A stretch of 64,000 nucleotides of DNA, from positions 28,368,838 through 28,432,837 of the forward strand of contig AP025055.1 of NCBI GenBank assembly GCA_036186865.1. The letters are read 5' to 3'. A program made the position numbers and the translations under genes. The DNA is from Eustoma russellianum. Its lineage: Eukaryota; Streptophyta; Magnoliopsida; Gentianales; Gentianaceae. Shown here in pieces: positions 42,301 through 53,859 of this stretch (the first letter of the stretch is position 1; each line of letters begins with the position of its first letter). The notes under the pieces were generated by a model. The model saw only the letters and a list, made by a program, of their open reading frames with translations, was not told where the DNA came from and ran no database searches.

Positions 42301-43300
42301 GATAGGGGAAGGTGTGATATTAATCAGATAGACCGAGTGTTGAATGCAGAAACCCCATTAAGCAGAAAGGACATGGGATTGAAACTTGAGGGCTCTTGCA
42401 ACAGATAAAATGTGTTAATGCTTCCTTTCAACTACTCCATTCTACTGTGATGTGTTGACACAACTGGTCTGATGAATTATACCTTTGGATGCATAAAAGA
42501 CTCCATGTTAAACTCTTGTCCATTAGTAGTTCTGATTATTTTAACATGAGCACCAAATTGAACAAGAGCATACTCACAAAAACTTTGAACAACAGACCTA
42601 GTTTCTGATTTTGATTTCTTCAGATACACCCAAAAAAATCTACTATGATCATCCATAATGGTAAGAAATAATGATGTTTATACATTGGGGTATTTATAGG
42701 GTCCCAAGATGTTAATGTGTACAAGATCAAAGGGGCTAGAGGCAATAGAAGATGAAATGAGAAATGAGTTTCTTTTTTGTTTTGCTAGGGGACAAACTGT
42801 ACATTTATTCAAACATTCATATGATGCTACTACTACTGAATCTGTCTTATGCACTTGTTTTACTCTGGCAGAAGACATGTGTCCAAGCTTAGCATGCCAT
42901 AGCAATGAAGCTGAAGAAGTAACAACACAGACTTTAGGAAGAAATGGTGTGGATTGAACTACTTTATGTTCTCTATGAAGGTGATAGAGCCCATGGTCCA
43001 CCTCAGCTGAACCAATCATCTTCTTGTTTCTTAGGTCCTGAATGTAACAAGGATTATTGTGAAATGAAATAGCTATATGTGGAGACTGAGTTAGCCTGCT
43101 CAAGGACAATAGATTAAAGGCAAATGCTAGAACATAGAATACGTCTGTGAGCAACAATTCAGGAGAAAATTTAACAGTTCAACATGAGTAACTTTGGCTG
43201 GTGACTTATCTGGTAGTTTGACAAATGATGAGGAAACAGAATGATAAGACTCAAAGAGGTCCAAAATCCATGTATTCAAGTTTTGCTTCAATACATTACC
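42301..43300 (-). pseudogene. Old Copia pre-integrase domain, protease end and integrase core
   Basis: Frame 43157-42678 gives MLLTDVFYVLAFAFNLLSLS (end of the protease fold), LWHAKLGHMSSARVKQVHKT and CTVCPLAKQKRNSFLISSSI (the H-H-C-C zinc site of pre-integrase: H..H, C-x2-C), and SSPFDLVHINILGPYKYPNV, where the first catalytic Asp of integrase is expected nearby. The rest of the core (42300-42670) is in broken frames, though INGTWSS... and VEYALVQFGAHVKI pieces can be read. The protease active site lies near 43265-43285 (NTWILDLFES), where the D-T-G-A triad is lost. It is therefore inactive. Confidence 0.8.
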
Positions 43301-43742
43301 TGAATCAATAGCCTGATGTGTTGAATGATGGCATGGTGTGTGACTACTGTGCCTGAAGACTCAACATTAGTTTTGCTTCCTTTTGCTTGGTGATCTTGAA
43401 GCAGACTGATCAACTGACTATAATGGTCTGTTGTCAATGCTGGTGTTGTTACATTACTCTGCACAGTTCCCTTTTTGTCTCACTTCCAAAAAGAAAGTTA
43501 CTTTAGATGTTCCTTAACTCTCAAGCTTCGAGTGCCCAGAAGAAAATATAGATCCAGATCTGTTGCTCTATTGGATCTTGGTGTGTCACAACGTAACCAG
43601 GTGATATAATTTCATTTTAGTCTTATTATCATTGAAGTAATTTTGATTCTTTACATTTAGTTTCAAACTTTCAGCATCATTAGCATATCTTGGATTTTTA
43701 GCTTTAGTTGCAATAATCGATAGAAGATGTCATGATTTTTCT

Positions 43743-44586
43743 GTGAGACCATGTATAAGGAAGATGGGTGTAGGTAAAGGGAAGGAAAAAGAAGATAGTC
43801 TAAGGGTAGCCTCTTGGAATGTAGGAACCTTAAGTGGTAAATTGTTGGAGGTTGTAGATACACTTAAGAGACGTAAGATAGATGTAGCATGCCTCCAAGA
43901 GACTAGGTGGAAAGGGAATAAAGGTAAAGAGTGTAATGGGTATAAGTTGTTGTATTCGGGGTCAGAGGGGACCAAGAATGGGGTAGGATTCCTAGTAAAG
44001 ATAGAATTACACATGAACGTGATTGATGTGATTAGATATAATGATAGAATTATGGTGTTGAAGTTAGTACAAAATAAGGAGGCAGTGGCAGTGATTTTCG
44101 CCTACGCACCCCAAGTGGGAATAGGAGAACAGGAGAAGAAAGGGTTTTGGGATTGCTTAGATGTAGTGTTAAAGTCAATACCCAGGGATGAACGAATTTG
44201 TATCGGAGGTGATTTTAATGGGCACATTGGAAAGAATAGCGATGGTTTTCAGTCGGCAAATGGCGGGTTTGGTTATGGAAATAGAAATGAAAAGGGTAGA
44301 GATCTGCTAGACCTAGCTGTGACCCATGACCTAGGCATTATAAACTCATTTTTTAAGAAAAAAGAATTGCATTTGATCACTTTTAGCAGTGCGGATCGAC
44401 TATTTTCTGATGAGGCATGAAGACCGACGGTTGTGGAGGGACTGCAAGGTTATAGCAGGAGAGACAGCGGTGACGCAACACCATTTATTGGTAGTAGTTA
44501 TAGCATTGAATCAAAAGCTGAGTAAGGGGGTTGGAAAATTTCCACCCAGGATTCGATGGGGAAGTTTGAAAGACGAAAAAAATTAA
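43743..44586 (+). pseudogene. RTE LINE apurinic/apyrimidinic-type endonuclease
   Basis: This domain nicks target DNA for target-primed reverse transcription. The 43743-44420 frame reads LRVASWNVGTLSGKLLEVVD (strand 1 with Asn), VACLQETRWKGNKGKECNGY (catalytic Glu), VIFAYAPQVGIGEQEKKGFW (Tyr/Ala-Pro block), ERICIGGDFNGHIGKNSDGF (Asp and Asn) and TFSSADRLFSDEA. After a frameshift near 44390 the next frame continues with IDYFLMRHEDRRLWRDCKVI and TAVTQHHLLVVVIAL, where the usual final D/H pair (S-D-H) has become Q-H-H. It is broken by the shift, though most active-site residues are present. Confidence 0.88.
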
Positions 44587-44647
44587 TATATTCAGAGACA
44601 AAGTCATCTCCGCAAAACTAGATCGCCTGGGTGATGGCACAAATTAG

Positions 44648-44998
44648 ATGTGGGAGGCTATATTGACTGCTATTACCCATGCGGCAAGAGAAACGCTTGG
44701 GGTAACAACAGGAAAGACGTCCGTACATAAAGAGATGTGGTGGTGGAACGAGGATGTGAAACAAAAAATAAAAGGCAAACAAAGGATTTTTAGAGAGCTG
44801 TTAAGCTGCACAAATGGGGAAGAGAAAGTGAGATTGAAGGATAATTACAAATTTATCAGGAAGGAGGCGAAGAAGGCAGTGACAGAGGCAAAGAATGTAG
44901 CTTATAAAAGGATGTATAAAAGACTAGAAACAAAAGACGGAGAGCATGATATGTTAAACATTGCCAAAGCTAGGGATCGAAAGAGACAGGACCTATGA
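44648..44998 (+). pseudogene. RTE LINE inter-domain region
   Basis: An open stretch of 116 codons between endonuclease and RT: MWEAILTAITHAARETLGVT, then EMWWWNEDVKQKIKGKQRIF and FRELLSCTNGEEKVRLKDNY. Trp-rich W-W-W-N-E-D-V is a common landmark before the RT of RTE elements. It stops before RT and needs a frame change near 44998-45180. Confidence 0.8.
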
Positions 44999-45187
44999 GG
45001 CGGGAAGTTTATAAAAGGAGAAGATGGACATGTGTTAGTCAAAGCATAAGACATCAAGTTGAAATGGCAAACATATTTTCACAATCTTTTCAACGGCAGT
45101 AATGCCGACTACGAAGAACGAGAAAGCATCACTAACTAACAATGACAACCTAATAACTCCGACTGCCAGAACATCACACAAGGAGAG

Positions 45188-46294
45188 GTGATGAGAGCAC
45201 TGAAGAAGATGGGAAGACCTAAAGCAGTCGGCCTAGATAACATACCCATTGAGGCATGGAAGTATTTGGGAGAGGAAGGGGTTCAACGGCTAACTATTTT
45301 GTTCAACCGTATTTACAAAAAAGGAAAGATGTCCGATGAGTGGAGAAAGAGTGTCGTGGTCCCCCTATATAAGAACAAAAGAGACGTACAGTGTTGTGAG
45401 AACTATAGAGGGATTAAGTTGCTAAGCCATACCATGAAATTATGGGAGAGAGGAATCAACCCTAGAATTAGGAGAGAAACTCAGGTTACGGAGAACCAAT
45501 TTGGTTTTATACCGAGAAGGTCGATGACGGAAGCAATACACAGTCTCAGGAGATTAATGGAGAAGTATAGGGAGAAGAAGCGTGATTTTCAAATGGTTTT
45601 CATTGATATTGAAAAAGCGTATGATAGTGTGCCACGTAGCCTGATCTGGGATAGTTTGGATGTAAGAGAGATCCCTATGAAGTATATAGACATAATTAGA
45701 GATATGTATGCTAGGACGAAAACAACCGTTTGTATGCCTGTGGGGAATACGGACTTCTTTTCGGTGGAGGTAGGCCTCCATCAAGGGTCTGCGTTGAGCC
45801 CATTTCTTTTTGCGGTTGTCCTTGACGAGTTGTCAAAACCGATACAGGAGGCAGTTCTGTGGTGTATGCTTTTTGCTGACGATATTGTATTAGTCGCAGA
45901 AAATAGACATACCTTGATTATGAGACTAGAGCAGTGGAGAGATGTTTTAGAGAGAAAAGACTTAATGATTAGCGGTTCTAAGACCGAGTATCTACACTGC
46001 GACTTCAGCGGCGTAGCCGACAGTGAGAATAGCAAGCTCACCATCGATGGTCGGGTGGTACCACAGGTAAGTAAGTTTAAGTATCTAGGATCATTTGTGC
46101 AGCAGAATGGGGACATAGATCATGATGTAGCACATCGAGTTCAAGCAGGCTGGTGTAGATGGAGGGCGGCCTCAGGGGTGTTGTGTGACAAGAATTTTTC
46201 AACTACATTAAACGGAAAATTCTATAGGATGGAAGTGCGACCTGCAATGCTATATGAGACAGACGGCTGGGCCATCAAGAGGTCACAATTGTAG
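45188..46294 (+). pseudogene. RTE LINE reverse transcriptase
   Basis: The 368-codon open frame reads LKKMGRPKAVGLDNIPIEAW, VVVPLYKNKRDVQCCENYRG and IKLLSHTMKLWERGINPRIR, then NQFGFIPRRSMTEAIHSLRR, MVFIDIEKAYDSVPRSLIWD (first catalytic Asp), VGLHQGSALSPFLFAVVLDE and WCMLFADDIVLVAENRHTLI with the catalytic FADD. It continues through KLTIDGRVVPQVSKFKYLGS and ends at a stop after KRSQL. The same motifs then run on in frame to about 46470 with one further stop (RIRNKVFRERLGVASIPDKI). RT catalytic residues are intact; flanking breaks disable the element. Confidence 0.88.
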
Positions 46295-46619
46295 AAGATG
46301 GAAGTGGCAGAGATGAAGATGCTGAGGTAGATGTGTGGGCATACAAGGCTAGACCGGATCAGAAACAAGGTGTTTCGAGAAAGGTTAGGCGTGGCTAGTA
46401 TACCAGATAAGATAAGGGAGGGAAGAATGAGATGGTTTGGGCATGTCAAGCGGAATATACAACGGCGTCGGTCAGAGCAACGGAAAGCCTCATTGTAGAG
46501 GGGAACAGGAGTAACTCAAACTGACTTCGGATGAGCAGATTAGGCACGACCTACTAGATTTGCACCTCTTTGAGGACATAGTTCAGGATAGGAGTTCATG
46601 GAGACATAAGATTAAGGTT

Positions 46620-47009
46620 GACGAGATATAGCATATATAGGGACACCTTAGAATATTTAGGAACATAGATAGGCGTAGACACTATCTACGCTTTAGGTTG
46701 ACTTTGCACTTGGTTGCTTATGTTTCACCGTTGTTTTGTATTACATGTACATATACACGTTATGCGAATTTTAATATCGAAAGCCTCTTCTTTGTATTTT
46801 CTTAATTCCCTTAATAACACACTAGCACATCATATCTCTATTATTATATAATTTTTGCAGGTACATATAGAGCCAGGGGTCTCAGTGGAAGCAGACTCTC
46901 TATCCCTTGGGATAGAGGTATTGTCTGCCTACCATTTATCCTCCACAGACCCTAACGATAGCATTTTCTGTCGTTGGGATATACTGGATATGGATGATGA
47001 TGATGACGA
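46620..47009 (+). other. RTE LINE 3' untranslated region and tail
   Basis: No coding. It contains taggcgtagacactatctac and gagccaggggtctcagtgga phrases shared with the minus-strand copy near 62930-63200, and ends in GATGATGATGATGAC. Confidence 0.85.
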
Positions 47010-48070
47010 TATTCTCCCTGACTCACTGCATCTCCTCCTTGCTAAGAACATGGATCCCCATAAACCAGATTCACCTGTCTTTTTGGATTGAAGCCAGGTG
47101 GATATCCATGCTTCTTGTAGCACCTGCCTATGGTATGTCTTGAATTATTACAGTGAGTACAATAAGGTTTCCTAGGCCTATTCTGGTTAAACCTGAAGTT
47201 GCCTCTAACAAGGCCCATGCCTGCTGGCCTCTGTAACAAACCATGAGCACTCTGATATGGTCTAAGAGGAAATGAACCAAACCTAGACTGATTGTTAAAG
47301 CTTAGATTCAACACGGAGGAAAGATTGTTGGCAAAATGATTATGACTGCCAGAGTATGTCAACATTCTCTCCAAATAGACTGTCATTGCAAAAGCAGTTT
47401 TAAGATCAGGAAATAGTGTAGACAAGAGCGTTTGTGATTTCACTGCTTCAAATTCATCATTAAGACCCTTAAGAAATTAATGACACAATCATTCTCTATA
47501 AATCTATTGATCTGTGTTGCTAGGTTGCATGCACATCTGTTACAGGTACAGGTAGGGATTGTTCTTAGCACTGACAACTCTTCCCAAATACTTTTCAGCC
47601 TGGTGTAATATTCTGTTACATAACTACTTTCTTATCTAATTTCAAAAAATTCTTCTTGTAAATCTGAAAGCGTAAAGGAATCAACATTTCCATATTTGTA
47701 TTTTAGGTCGTCAAGCCACATGACGCTTTGTGCTATACTAGGTGTCAAAGGGTTCACTAACCAGGATGCTATCATATTATTAGCCTTGGTCTAGGCATTG
47801 AATCTTCGTGCTATCTTTGCATGCTTCGTATGATGCCATTGATAAAACCTTTTTTTTCTTAGACTCCAATGCTCGTCTCACAGATCTACTCCAGCCCAGT
47901 TGTTACCATCCAACAATGGCTGGACTAACACCACCGATGGACTGTCACTCGGGTGGATGTAATATGGATCTTTAGTTGGATCATTAGTCATAGAAGGTGG
48001 ATTGGACGTAGAAGGAGAATCATTCGAATCACAATTGTTAGAAGCCATGAACGTACCAAAATTCATCTAC
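47010..48070 (-). pseudogene. Old Copia gag with zinc knuckle
   Basis: The N-terminus (48066-47878) reads MNFGTFMASNNCDSNDSPST, DPYYIHPSDSPSVVLVQPLL and DGNNWAGVDL; the phrase HPSDSP followed by LDGNNW is the hallmark of the Ale/Retrofit type. The middle (47877-47450) is in broken frames. The frame 47443-47042 gives MKSQTLLSTLFPDLKTAFAM and the knuckle CTHCNNSRHTIGRCYKKHGYPPG with C-x2-C-x4-H-x4-C complete. Stops and shifts between the parts and the LINE after it inactivate the gene. Confidence 0.85.
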
Positions 48071-48074
48071 AAAC

Positions 48075-48086
48075 GCTCTGATACCA
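48075..48086 (-). promoter_or_regulatory. Old Copia primer binding site, tRNA-iMet
   Basis: gctctgatacca, reverse complement of TGGTATCAGAGC, directly beside the 5' LTR at 48087. Confidence 0.93.
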
Positions 48087-48133
48087 TGTGAAAGTTCACT
48101 GTAATTCAACTTGATTCAATAGCCTATTGCAAC
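48087..48133 (-). repeat. Old Copia 5' LTR, first part
   Basis: tgtgaaagttcactgtaatt... to ...attgcaac. The LTR continues at 61444 after the hAT-like insertion. Confidence 0.88.
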
Positions 48134-48399
48134 TAAGGCTAAACAAAAATTATAAAAACCGGATCAAATAACTGAACCGCACCGTTCCAAACCGTCTAAA
48201 ACCGAACCATGGTTTTACAGCCGGTTTACATGGGAAGGAAAAACCATACTATTTTTCCCAGTTTGGTTTCGGTTCTAAACAATTAAAATTGTTTAAACCG
48301 GATTGGACCGGTTTACCATAATTATATATTAAATATTATATATATTAATTATAATTTATACCAATCACTCACTTTGCCTAGAAACTTCTATCTTCTCTA

Positions 48400-48603
48400 A
48401 TTCGTACAGGGGTTGGGATCTCCTCACCTCCACTTTCTTCACACCCTTTGTGACCGCGCAACACGTGGCAGCAATGGAGGGTGGTGAGGCTAGATGAGGG
48501 TCACCTGCATCTAGCCTCACCACCCTCCCTTGCTGCCACGTGTCGCACGGTCACGCGTCACCGCACCCCCTTGCGGTGAGAGGATCCTATCCCTTCGTAC
48601 AGT
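48400..48603. repeat. Long inverted-repeat hairpin, 47-bp near-perfect arms
   Basis: Arms 48450-48496 and 48508-48554 match at 44 of 47 positions, with an 11-bp loop. Pairing resumes outside an internal loop (gggatctcctcacc against ggtgagaggatcc), so about 200 bp can fold on itself. It lies inside the hAT-like element. Confidence 0.9.
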
Positions 48604-49887
48604 ACCTAACCCAACCTAATTCCCAATTTTCCAACTGCGGCGCTACCCTAATTTCCTCTTCTCCTATTCTCCATTTGCTCCAATCTCCATTTGCGTATTC
48701 TACGGTTCTAGTCTCTGTCTCCATTATGTGCATTTGCTGCTTCTAATTTTTGCACTCTACAACGCAGCATCGAACAGCAAAACAGTAAAGACTTCAGCAG
48801 TGCTGCAGCGAACAGGCAGACAGCGGTGCAGCAGATCGTTTAGCTTCCATAAAGATATGATCTGTTAGCTTCCTGATGGTATTTTGCTTTGATGTTGAGC
48901 TAGTTCTTCTTCTTTGATGTGGTGGCTAAGAAACTATTTCTTGTACATTTTCCGTAGCTTCCTTGGCATTTCAACTACTGGCTTAACTAGAGTTTTTCTT
49001 CTTCTTTTGGTATTCATACAACAGAATCGCCTTAAAGGAAATTTGTAGCATAGTGGCATAGGTTTTTGTTGTCCTCAGCATGTCCCTAATGGCTACAACA
49101 AAAATGCAAGGCTTTCTTTAAAAAGTAAAAAAAAGCATTTAGGCACTCTAAAACCGGTAAATGAAAAAGAAAGCATTTAGGGGACAAAATGGTTTTCGAC
49201 TTTTTACCCTCTTTGTTATTTTAGTTTTCAAGTAATACTCTTTTTAACTTGGTACCGAGGTGCAGGTGTGTGTGCCTTTGTCGAACAACTATTATGTTTT
49301 ACATCAAAATGTTTCAGCAGGTGATATTCATTTATATATATACCTTGCAGAAGAATTTCTATAAAGATAGTTTATCATGCAAAGCATTGCTGATAAGTTA
49401 AAAACAAACAATAAAAGAATTTCCATAAAGATTTGATCAGTTAGCTTCCGGACAATAATTTGCTAAATGGATGTACCAGTATCAGAGAATGCCAAGGTTT
49501 GTGTTCTAGTTGCTTTTCTGAATATTTCAGGCTAATTGAATTGATTATCATTTTAGTGAGAAAGTAATGGAAACATTAGAATTCTTTCTTTTTTTAGGTC
49601 AGGTCTGTAAAGCCAGCAGCAAAATTGAAATGCAAAGAAATTGATTGTTGAAGACACATTTGTTGCTCTCTACTTGGCGAAACATTTCCAAATTACAGAG
49701 TAGCTTCCTAAGATACGTAAAGGATTGGAATCTTTTTATTCTAAAACTGTCAATTTCTATAAATATGTAATGTTGTATTTGTTTGCAGTTTGCTTACACC
49801 TCTTCTGGCAGTTGTGTTAATGAATCTTTCAAGGAAATGTAGTATCTTGTAAAAGTAGATTAAAAACCGGGAAAAACCTAACCAAAC
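48604..49887. other. Interior of the hAT-like element, no gene
   Basis: No coding motif seen. It contains dispersed agcttcc(t/g)gaca phrases (48890, 49440) and accgg-rich ends. Nothing further is supported. Confidence 0.45.
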
Positions 49888-50771
49888 TGATAAACCATAA
49901 TTAAATCGTCTGTTAGTCAAACAGTCAACGGTTCAACTCCAGCAGCTCAGCACTCAAAGTACTGCAGCTCAGCAGTACAGCGCCCAAGCATGACTGTTCA
50001 GCCTCGGCTGCACCTCAGCGGGACATTATGACGCCCTTATAACATCGAAGAATATGCCAAGGTTTGCACCTCGGTACCAACTTCAGTTTATGACCCCGTG
50101 CGGCACTTCAGACCACTTCAGCTGATCAAGGCCTAGTCATGCACTTCGGCAAGACTTGATCTTGCACTTCGGCAGAGTTCAGTTGGGTACTTCAGCAAAG
50201 GAACCCAGCACAACATTACCTTGTGGGACCATCCAACAGAAGTCCAATTCAAATACAGTGTCTACAGCTGGTTATACTTTCTGAACACGCTAAGGTCATT
50301 CCAGCAGGCCTATTAGTCATATGAGCCGATCTATCAGTTACATCAGCATACCTACGGCGTCCTAGGCTTACTGCCCCAAGCAAACGTCCTATCCATAATC
50401 TATTATCAAGAAGCTAAAGGCGGGAAAAGATCTATAAAGGCAAGCCAATTAAGACAAAGAAGGGGATCCGGAATTCAAACACTCAAATCCTAAAGCAAGT
50501 TCATACACTTTGCTCTTCGGCCCATATTGTGAGAAACTCTAAACTCACCATTTAAATTATAATCTCAGTTAGATATGGCCCAAACTGACTTGAGCGTCGG
50601 AGGGTTTTTCCCGGAGCCAACCCCCCGGGACCTCTAACCTGTGTTTTCTTATGAAGGATATATTAGAGGCTATTCCAGCTATAACTTCCAGCCCAATTAA
50701 CAACTCTTCAAGTTAACTAACGGAGCTAATTTGAGGTCGTCTAGACCCTTGGTGAAGATTCGGCTTCATCA
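49888..50771 (+). repeat. Tat element 2, 5' LTR (884 bp)
   Basis: Pairs with 60429-61294. Starts TGATAAACCATAATTAAATC, ends GGCTTCATCA. Confidence 0.93.
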
Positions 50772-50790
50772 TTTTGCGCTAGAAGGAGGG
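50772..50790 (+). promoter_or_regulatory. Primer binding site of Tat element 2
   Basis: ttttgcgctagaaggaggg, one base different from the tttggcgc form of element 1. Confidence 0.6.
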
Positions 50791-50848
50791 CCCCTTAGGC
50801 CCTTAACCCAGAAAAAGAGTTTGAACACAAAACAACCAACGTCTACTT

Positions 50849-52215
50849 ATGACAAAAGGACGTCGAGAGGGTTTGGGTGAATCATCCAACCCGGCACAGC
50901 GCATGGTTACGCGTTCAGCTACCCAGAACAGGTTTCTCGGGTACCTGAATCTCCTATGCCTAATCCTGATCCTGTCCGGAAGCTTCAAGGGAAGTAAGAG
51001 AGAAAGCAATGAAATACGTTGCTGAGAACATGGAAACGTTTGAAGCCATGGTACGGCATCTCAAAGGCAAGCAGCCGGAGGTGCAAAATATGGAGGTTGA
51101 CCCACCTCCTCCTCAGAGAGAAGTATCACAAGGCCACTCTTCTAGACCGCATAAAAGATTTATGGCGGATGCTAGAAGACATAGTTTCAAAGCTCCATCC
51201 GTGGAGTGAGAGCATATGTCCAGACCTCACTTAAGTGTGAGGTCCAAGTCTTTGAAAAGTGTCCCTAGGGACGAAGAAGTTCCTCGCAGGCTGAGGGCTT
51301 ATTATGAAGGGCACATGCATGAGTTTGTCCAAGCATTCCAGGAAAGTCTTTTTTTCCTGGGATATAGCAGAATATTTGGCACCGGACAACTTCAAGGTGC
51401 CAAAGATTGACACTTATGATGGAACCACAGACCCAACGGACCATTTCTTCCAGTTTCAAACGGCTATGAGTTTGAAAAACATCCCAGACCCTTTGTGTTG
51501 CAAGACTTTCCCCTTGTATTTAAGGGGAAATGCCAGGAGATGGTTCCAAGAGCTTTCATCAAAATCTGTGAAGTCTTTTAAACAGCTGGCACAGAAGTTC
51601 AAGTCTCAGTTTGTGTCCAGCACCCCGTTTGTGAAGAACTCATCCCATCTAATGACCTTGAGGCAAGGTCCAAAAGAATCTGTGTTGCAGTATATGCAAC
51701 GTTTCTCAGACGAGTCACTGCAGGTCAGTGACAGAAATGAGGGTGTTAAAGCTGCAGCCTTCATTAATGGACTTCGAGCTGGTCGCCTCTTTTCCCAATT
51801 GGCTGAAGAGGGACCTACAACTCTAAGAGAATGCTTAGAGAAAGCTCATCAGTTTGCCCGAGGGGAGGATGCAAACAGATTAAAAAGAGAAGCCGAGCAT
51901 GCAGCCCAGCAAGAAATTCGACCCAGTTTGAGAAAGGAAGATCGGCGCCATGAAGGAAAACACCGTGATCGGCGCAGCGTGTTAGATCGTATGGGCGGTA
52001 AGGACAAAGGTGCTAGGGAAGGCTTACGGTTGGCCTCACAAGAATATATTCTGACCATCATGGAAAAAGATGGTCTGAGGACAGATCCAGAGCCTCTGAA
52101 CGGGCCCCGGATGAAAATGGATCAATACTATTGCCACTACCATAGAGATATCGGGCATGATACTGAGGATTGCAGGCAGCTGGCTCAGGCTATTAAACGA
52201 CTTATCAAATAGGGA
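50849..52215 (+). pseudogene. Tat element 2 gag
   Basis: Gypsy gag, forming particles. The start ATG 50849 (MTKGRREGLGESSNPAQRMV) mirrors element 1. Frame pieces: 51009-51209 (MKYVAENMETFEAMVRHLKG, then HSSRPHKRFMADARRHSFKA), then the 302-codon frame 51304-52212: YLAPDNFKVPKIDTYDGTTD, DHFFQFQTAMSLKNIP, ARRWFQELSSKSVKSFKQLA, FINGLRAGRLFSQLAEEG and the knuckle CHYHRDIGHDTEDC of Tat type (C-x2-H-x4-H-x4-C). A TAG at 52210-52212 interrupts the RLI[stop]GHLKQFYD end, which element 1 reads as RLIEQGHLKQFYEP. Frameshifts near 51210-51400 also break it. Confidence 0.9.
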
Positions 52216-52482
52216 CATTTGAAACAGTTTTATGACCCTCGATCAAGCCTGAACAACCGTCTGGATTTCCACAGGAATCTCCAGAAAGACAAATGCCGCC
52301 CAGAGTCTCCACCTCAGCACCGCAGGGATGAGGGTGATGGGGAATAGGGAAGGCGTGGGGCTGCAAGTCAGCCCCAAGTCAATGCTATTATATATACAAT
52401 CTCTGGAGGACCATCTCATTCAGGCTAAGGAGCACCTAGTTCCTCAGGAACCTCATCAGATCCGCCAGCTAAAAGAGCCAAG

Positions 52483-52680
52483 ATGGCAAGAGAACTGACC
52501 TATGGTCCAGAAGATCCCATTCCTCTAGACTCTAACAACACAGGCTTAGTGATAGAGCTGTGTGTGCACCTTCCTCCGGATAAAGTTGTGCAAGTCCGAC
52601 GCGTTTATGTGGATACCGGAAGTGCTGTAAATATAATGTTCTATCGGTATATCAACAGATTGGTCTACCCGATTCCTTGA
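52483..52680 (+). pseudogene. Tat element 2 aspartic protease
   Basis: The frame reads MARELTYGPEDPIPLDSNNT, then GLVIELCVHLPPDKVVQVRR and VYVDTGSAVNIMFYRYINRL. D-T-G-S is the catalytic triad of the retroviral-type protease, which cleaves Gag and Pol. The frame ends at a stop after LVYPIP at 52680; the remainder of the fold (SSLYGFTGAAVRPAGLVTL, ILGRPALVALEAIVSPLHV) follows in other frames to 52900. A frameshift near 52800 and the stop disable it. Confidence 0.85.
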
Positions 52681-52845
52681 TGAAACCAGTTACCTCGTCC
52701 TTGTATGGATTCACTGGAGCCGCAGTGCGGCCAGCAGGTCTGGTCACGCTCATCTGCAGTTTTGGCAAACCCCCTGCCTATCGATGCATACGGATAGACT
52801 TTTTAGTATGTATCTCCATACAACGTCATATTAGGCCGTCCAGCC

Positions 52846-53859
52846 TTGGTGGCATTAGAAGCCATTGTGTCACCTTTGCATGTCAGCATGAAGTTCCCCA
52901 CTCCAGGGGGAGTGGCTACTATACAAGGTGATACACAAGTAGTACAGAGTTGCTACGCTATTGCCACTAAGGGAAATGAGTCAGTTCAGCAAGTCAGTCT
53001 GGATGAATTGATATCATCAAACGAGGAGCACTTACAATCGGATTATGCAGTGCAAGACTTCATCCTTGATCCAAGCAGACCTGAAAATGTTATAAAAATC
53101 GGGACCTGGATGCCATCTGAATTGCTAGCTCAGCTGCAAGATCTGCTGAGAGAATTCGTGATTATCTTTGCATGGACTGCAGAAGATATGCCTGGGATAC
53201 CTCCACATCCGGCTGAGCATAAACTTAATGTTGATCCTTTGGTGAAGCCTGTGAAACAGAAGAAGCGACATTTCGCACTAGAACGGAATAAAGTCATTGA
53301 AGAGGAAGTCAAGAAATTATTGGCCATAAAATTAATTGTTGAAGTGCTTTTTCCAATCTGGTTGGCTAACCCAGTAGTGGTACCCAAACAGGATGAGTCC
53401 TGGAGGATGCGTATAGATTACACTGATCTCAATAAAGCATGTCGAAAAGATTGTTACCCGCTACCAAAAATCGACATACTAGTGGATTCAACACTTGGGC
53501 ATGAAATTTTTGATTTCTTGGATGCCTTCAAAGGCTATCATCAGATCCTCGTGGCATTAGAAGATGAGGAAAAGAGTGCTTTCATAACTGAGTCAGGAAC
53601 TTATTGTTATGTAACTATGCTATTTGGATTGAAGAACGCTGGGGCCACTTATCAATGTATGGTCAATTCCTTGTTCAGTGAACAGATTGGCCGGATAATG
53701 GAAGTCTACATCGACGATATGTTGATTAAGACCAGGACTCTTGATCAATATATCAAAAATTTAAAGGAATTTTTCACTGTGCTGAGAGACTCACGCATGA
53801 GGCTAAACCCAAAGAGTGCACGTTTGAGGTACGTACTGGAAAGTTATTGGGATACATGA
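52846..53859 (+). pseudogene. Tat element 2 reverse transcriptase (frame broken near 53820)
   Basis: The 337-codon frame runs from the protease end through the linker (DLLREFVIIFAWTAEDMPGI, HKLNVDPLVKPVKQKKRHFA) to RT: RNKVIEEEVKKLLAIKLIVE, SWRMRIDYTDLNKACRKDCY, HEIFDFLDAFKGYHQILVAL (block A Asp), SGTYCYVTMLFGLKNAGATY and the catalytic EVYIDDMLIKTRTLDQYIKN. At about 53815-53825 a frameshift cuts the ...CTFGVRTGK segment; the next frame (53847) continues GYMISKDGLQANPAKIEAIQ. All catalytic Asp residues are present. Confidence 0.9.

Larger units (their letters stand above)
43490..47009 (+). mobile_element. RTE-type LINE inserted in the old Copia gag
   Basis: An endonuclease, a reverse transcriptase with FADD and a 3' tail ending in GAT/ATG repeats (ggatgatgatgatgacgat, ending near 47009) identify a non-LTR element of RTE type. 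The left edge is approximate (43480-43500): Copia gag reads up to about there on the minus strand (PALTTDHYSQLISLLQDHQA) and resumes after 47009. No target duplication could be defined by eye. The same 3' sequence (gagccaggggtctcagtgga...) occurs inverted at 62862-63030. Confidence 0.88.

Noticed and set aside
47878..48066. Short frame starting MNFGTF as a separate gene
   Set aside because: It is the first part of a Copia gag next to the primer site; the frame is broken afterwards.
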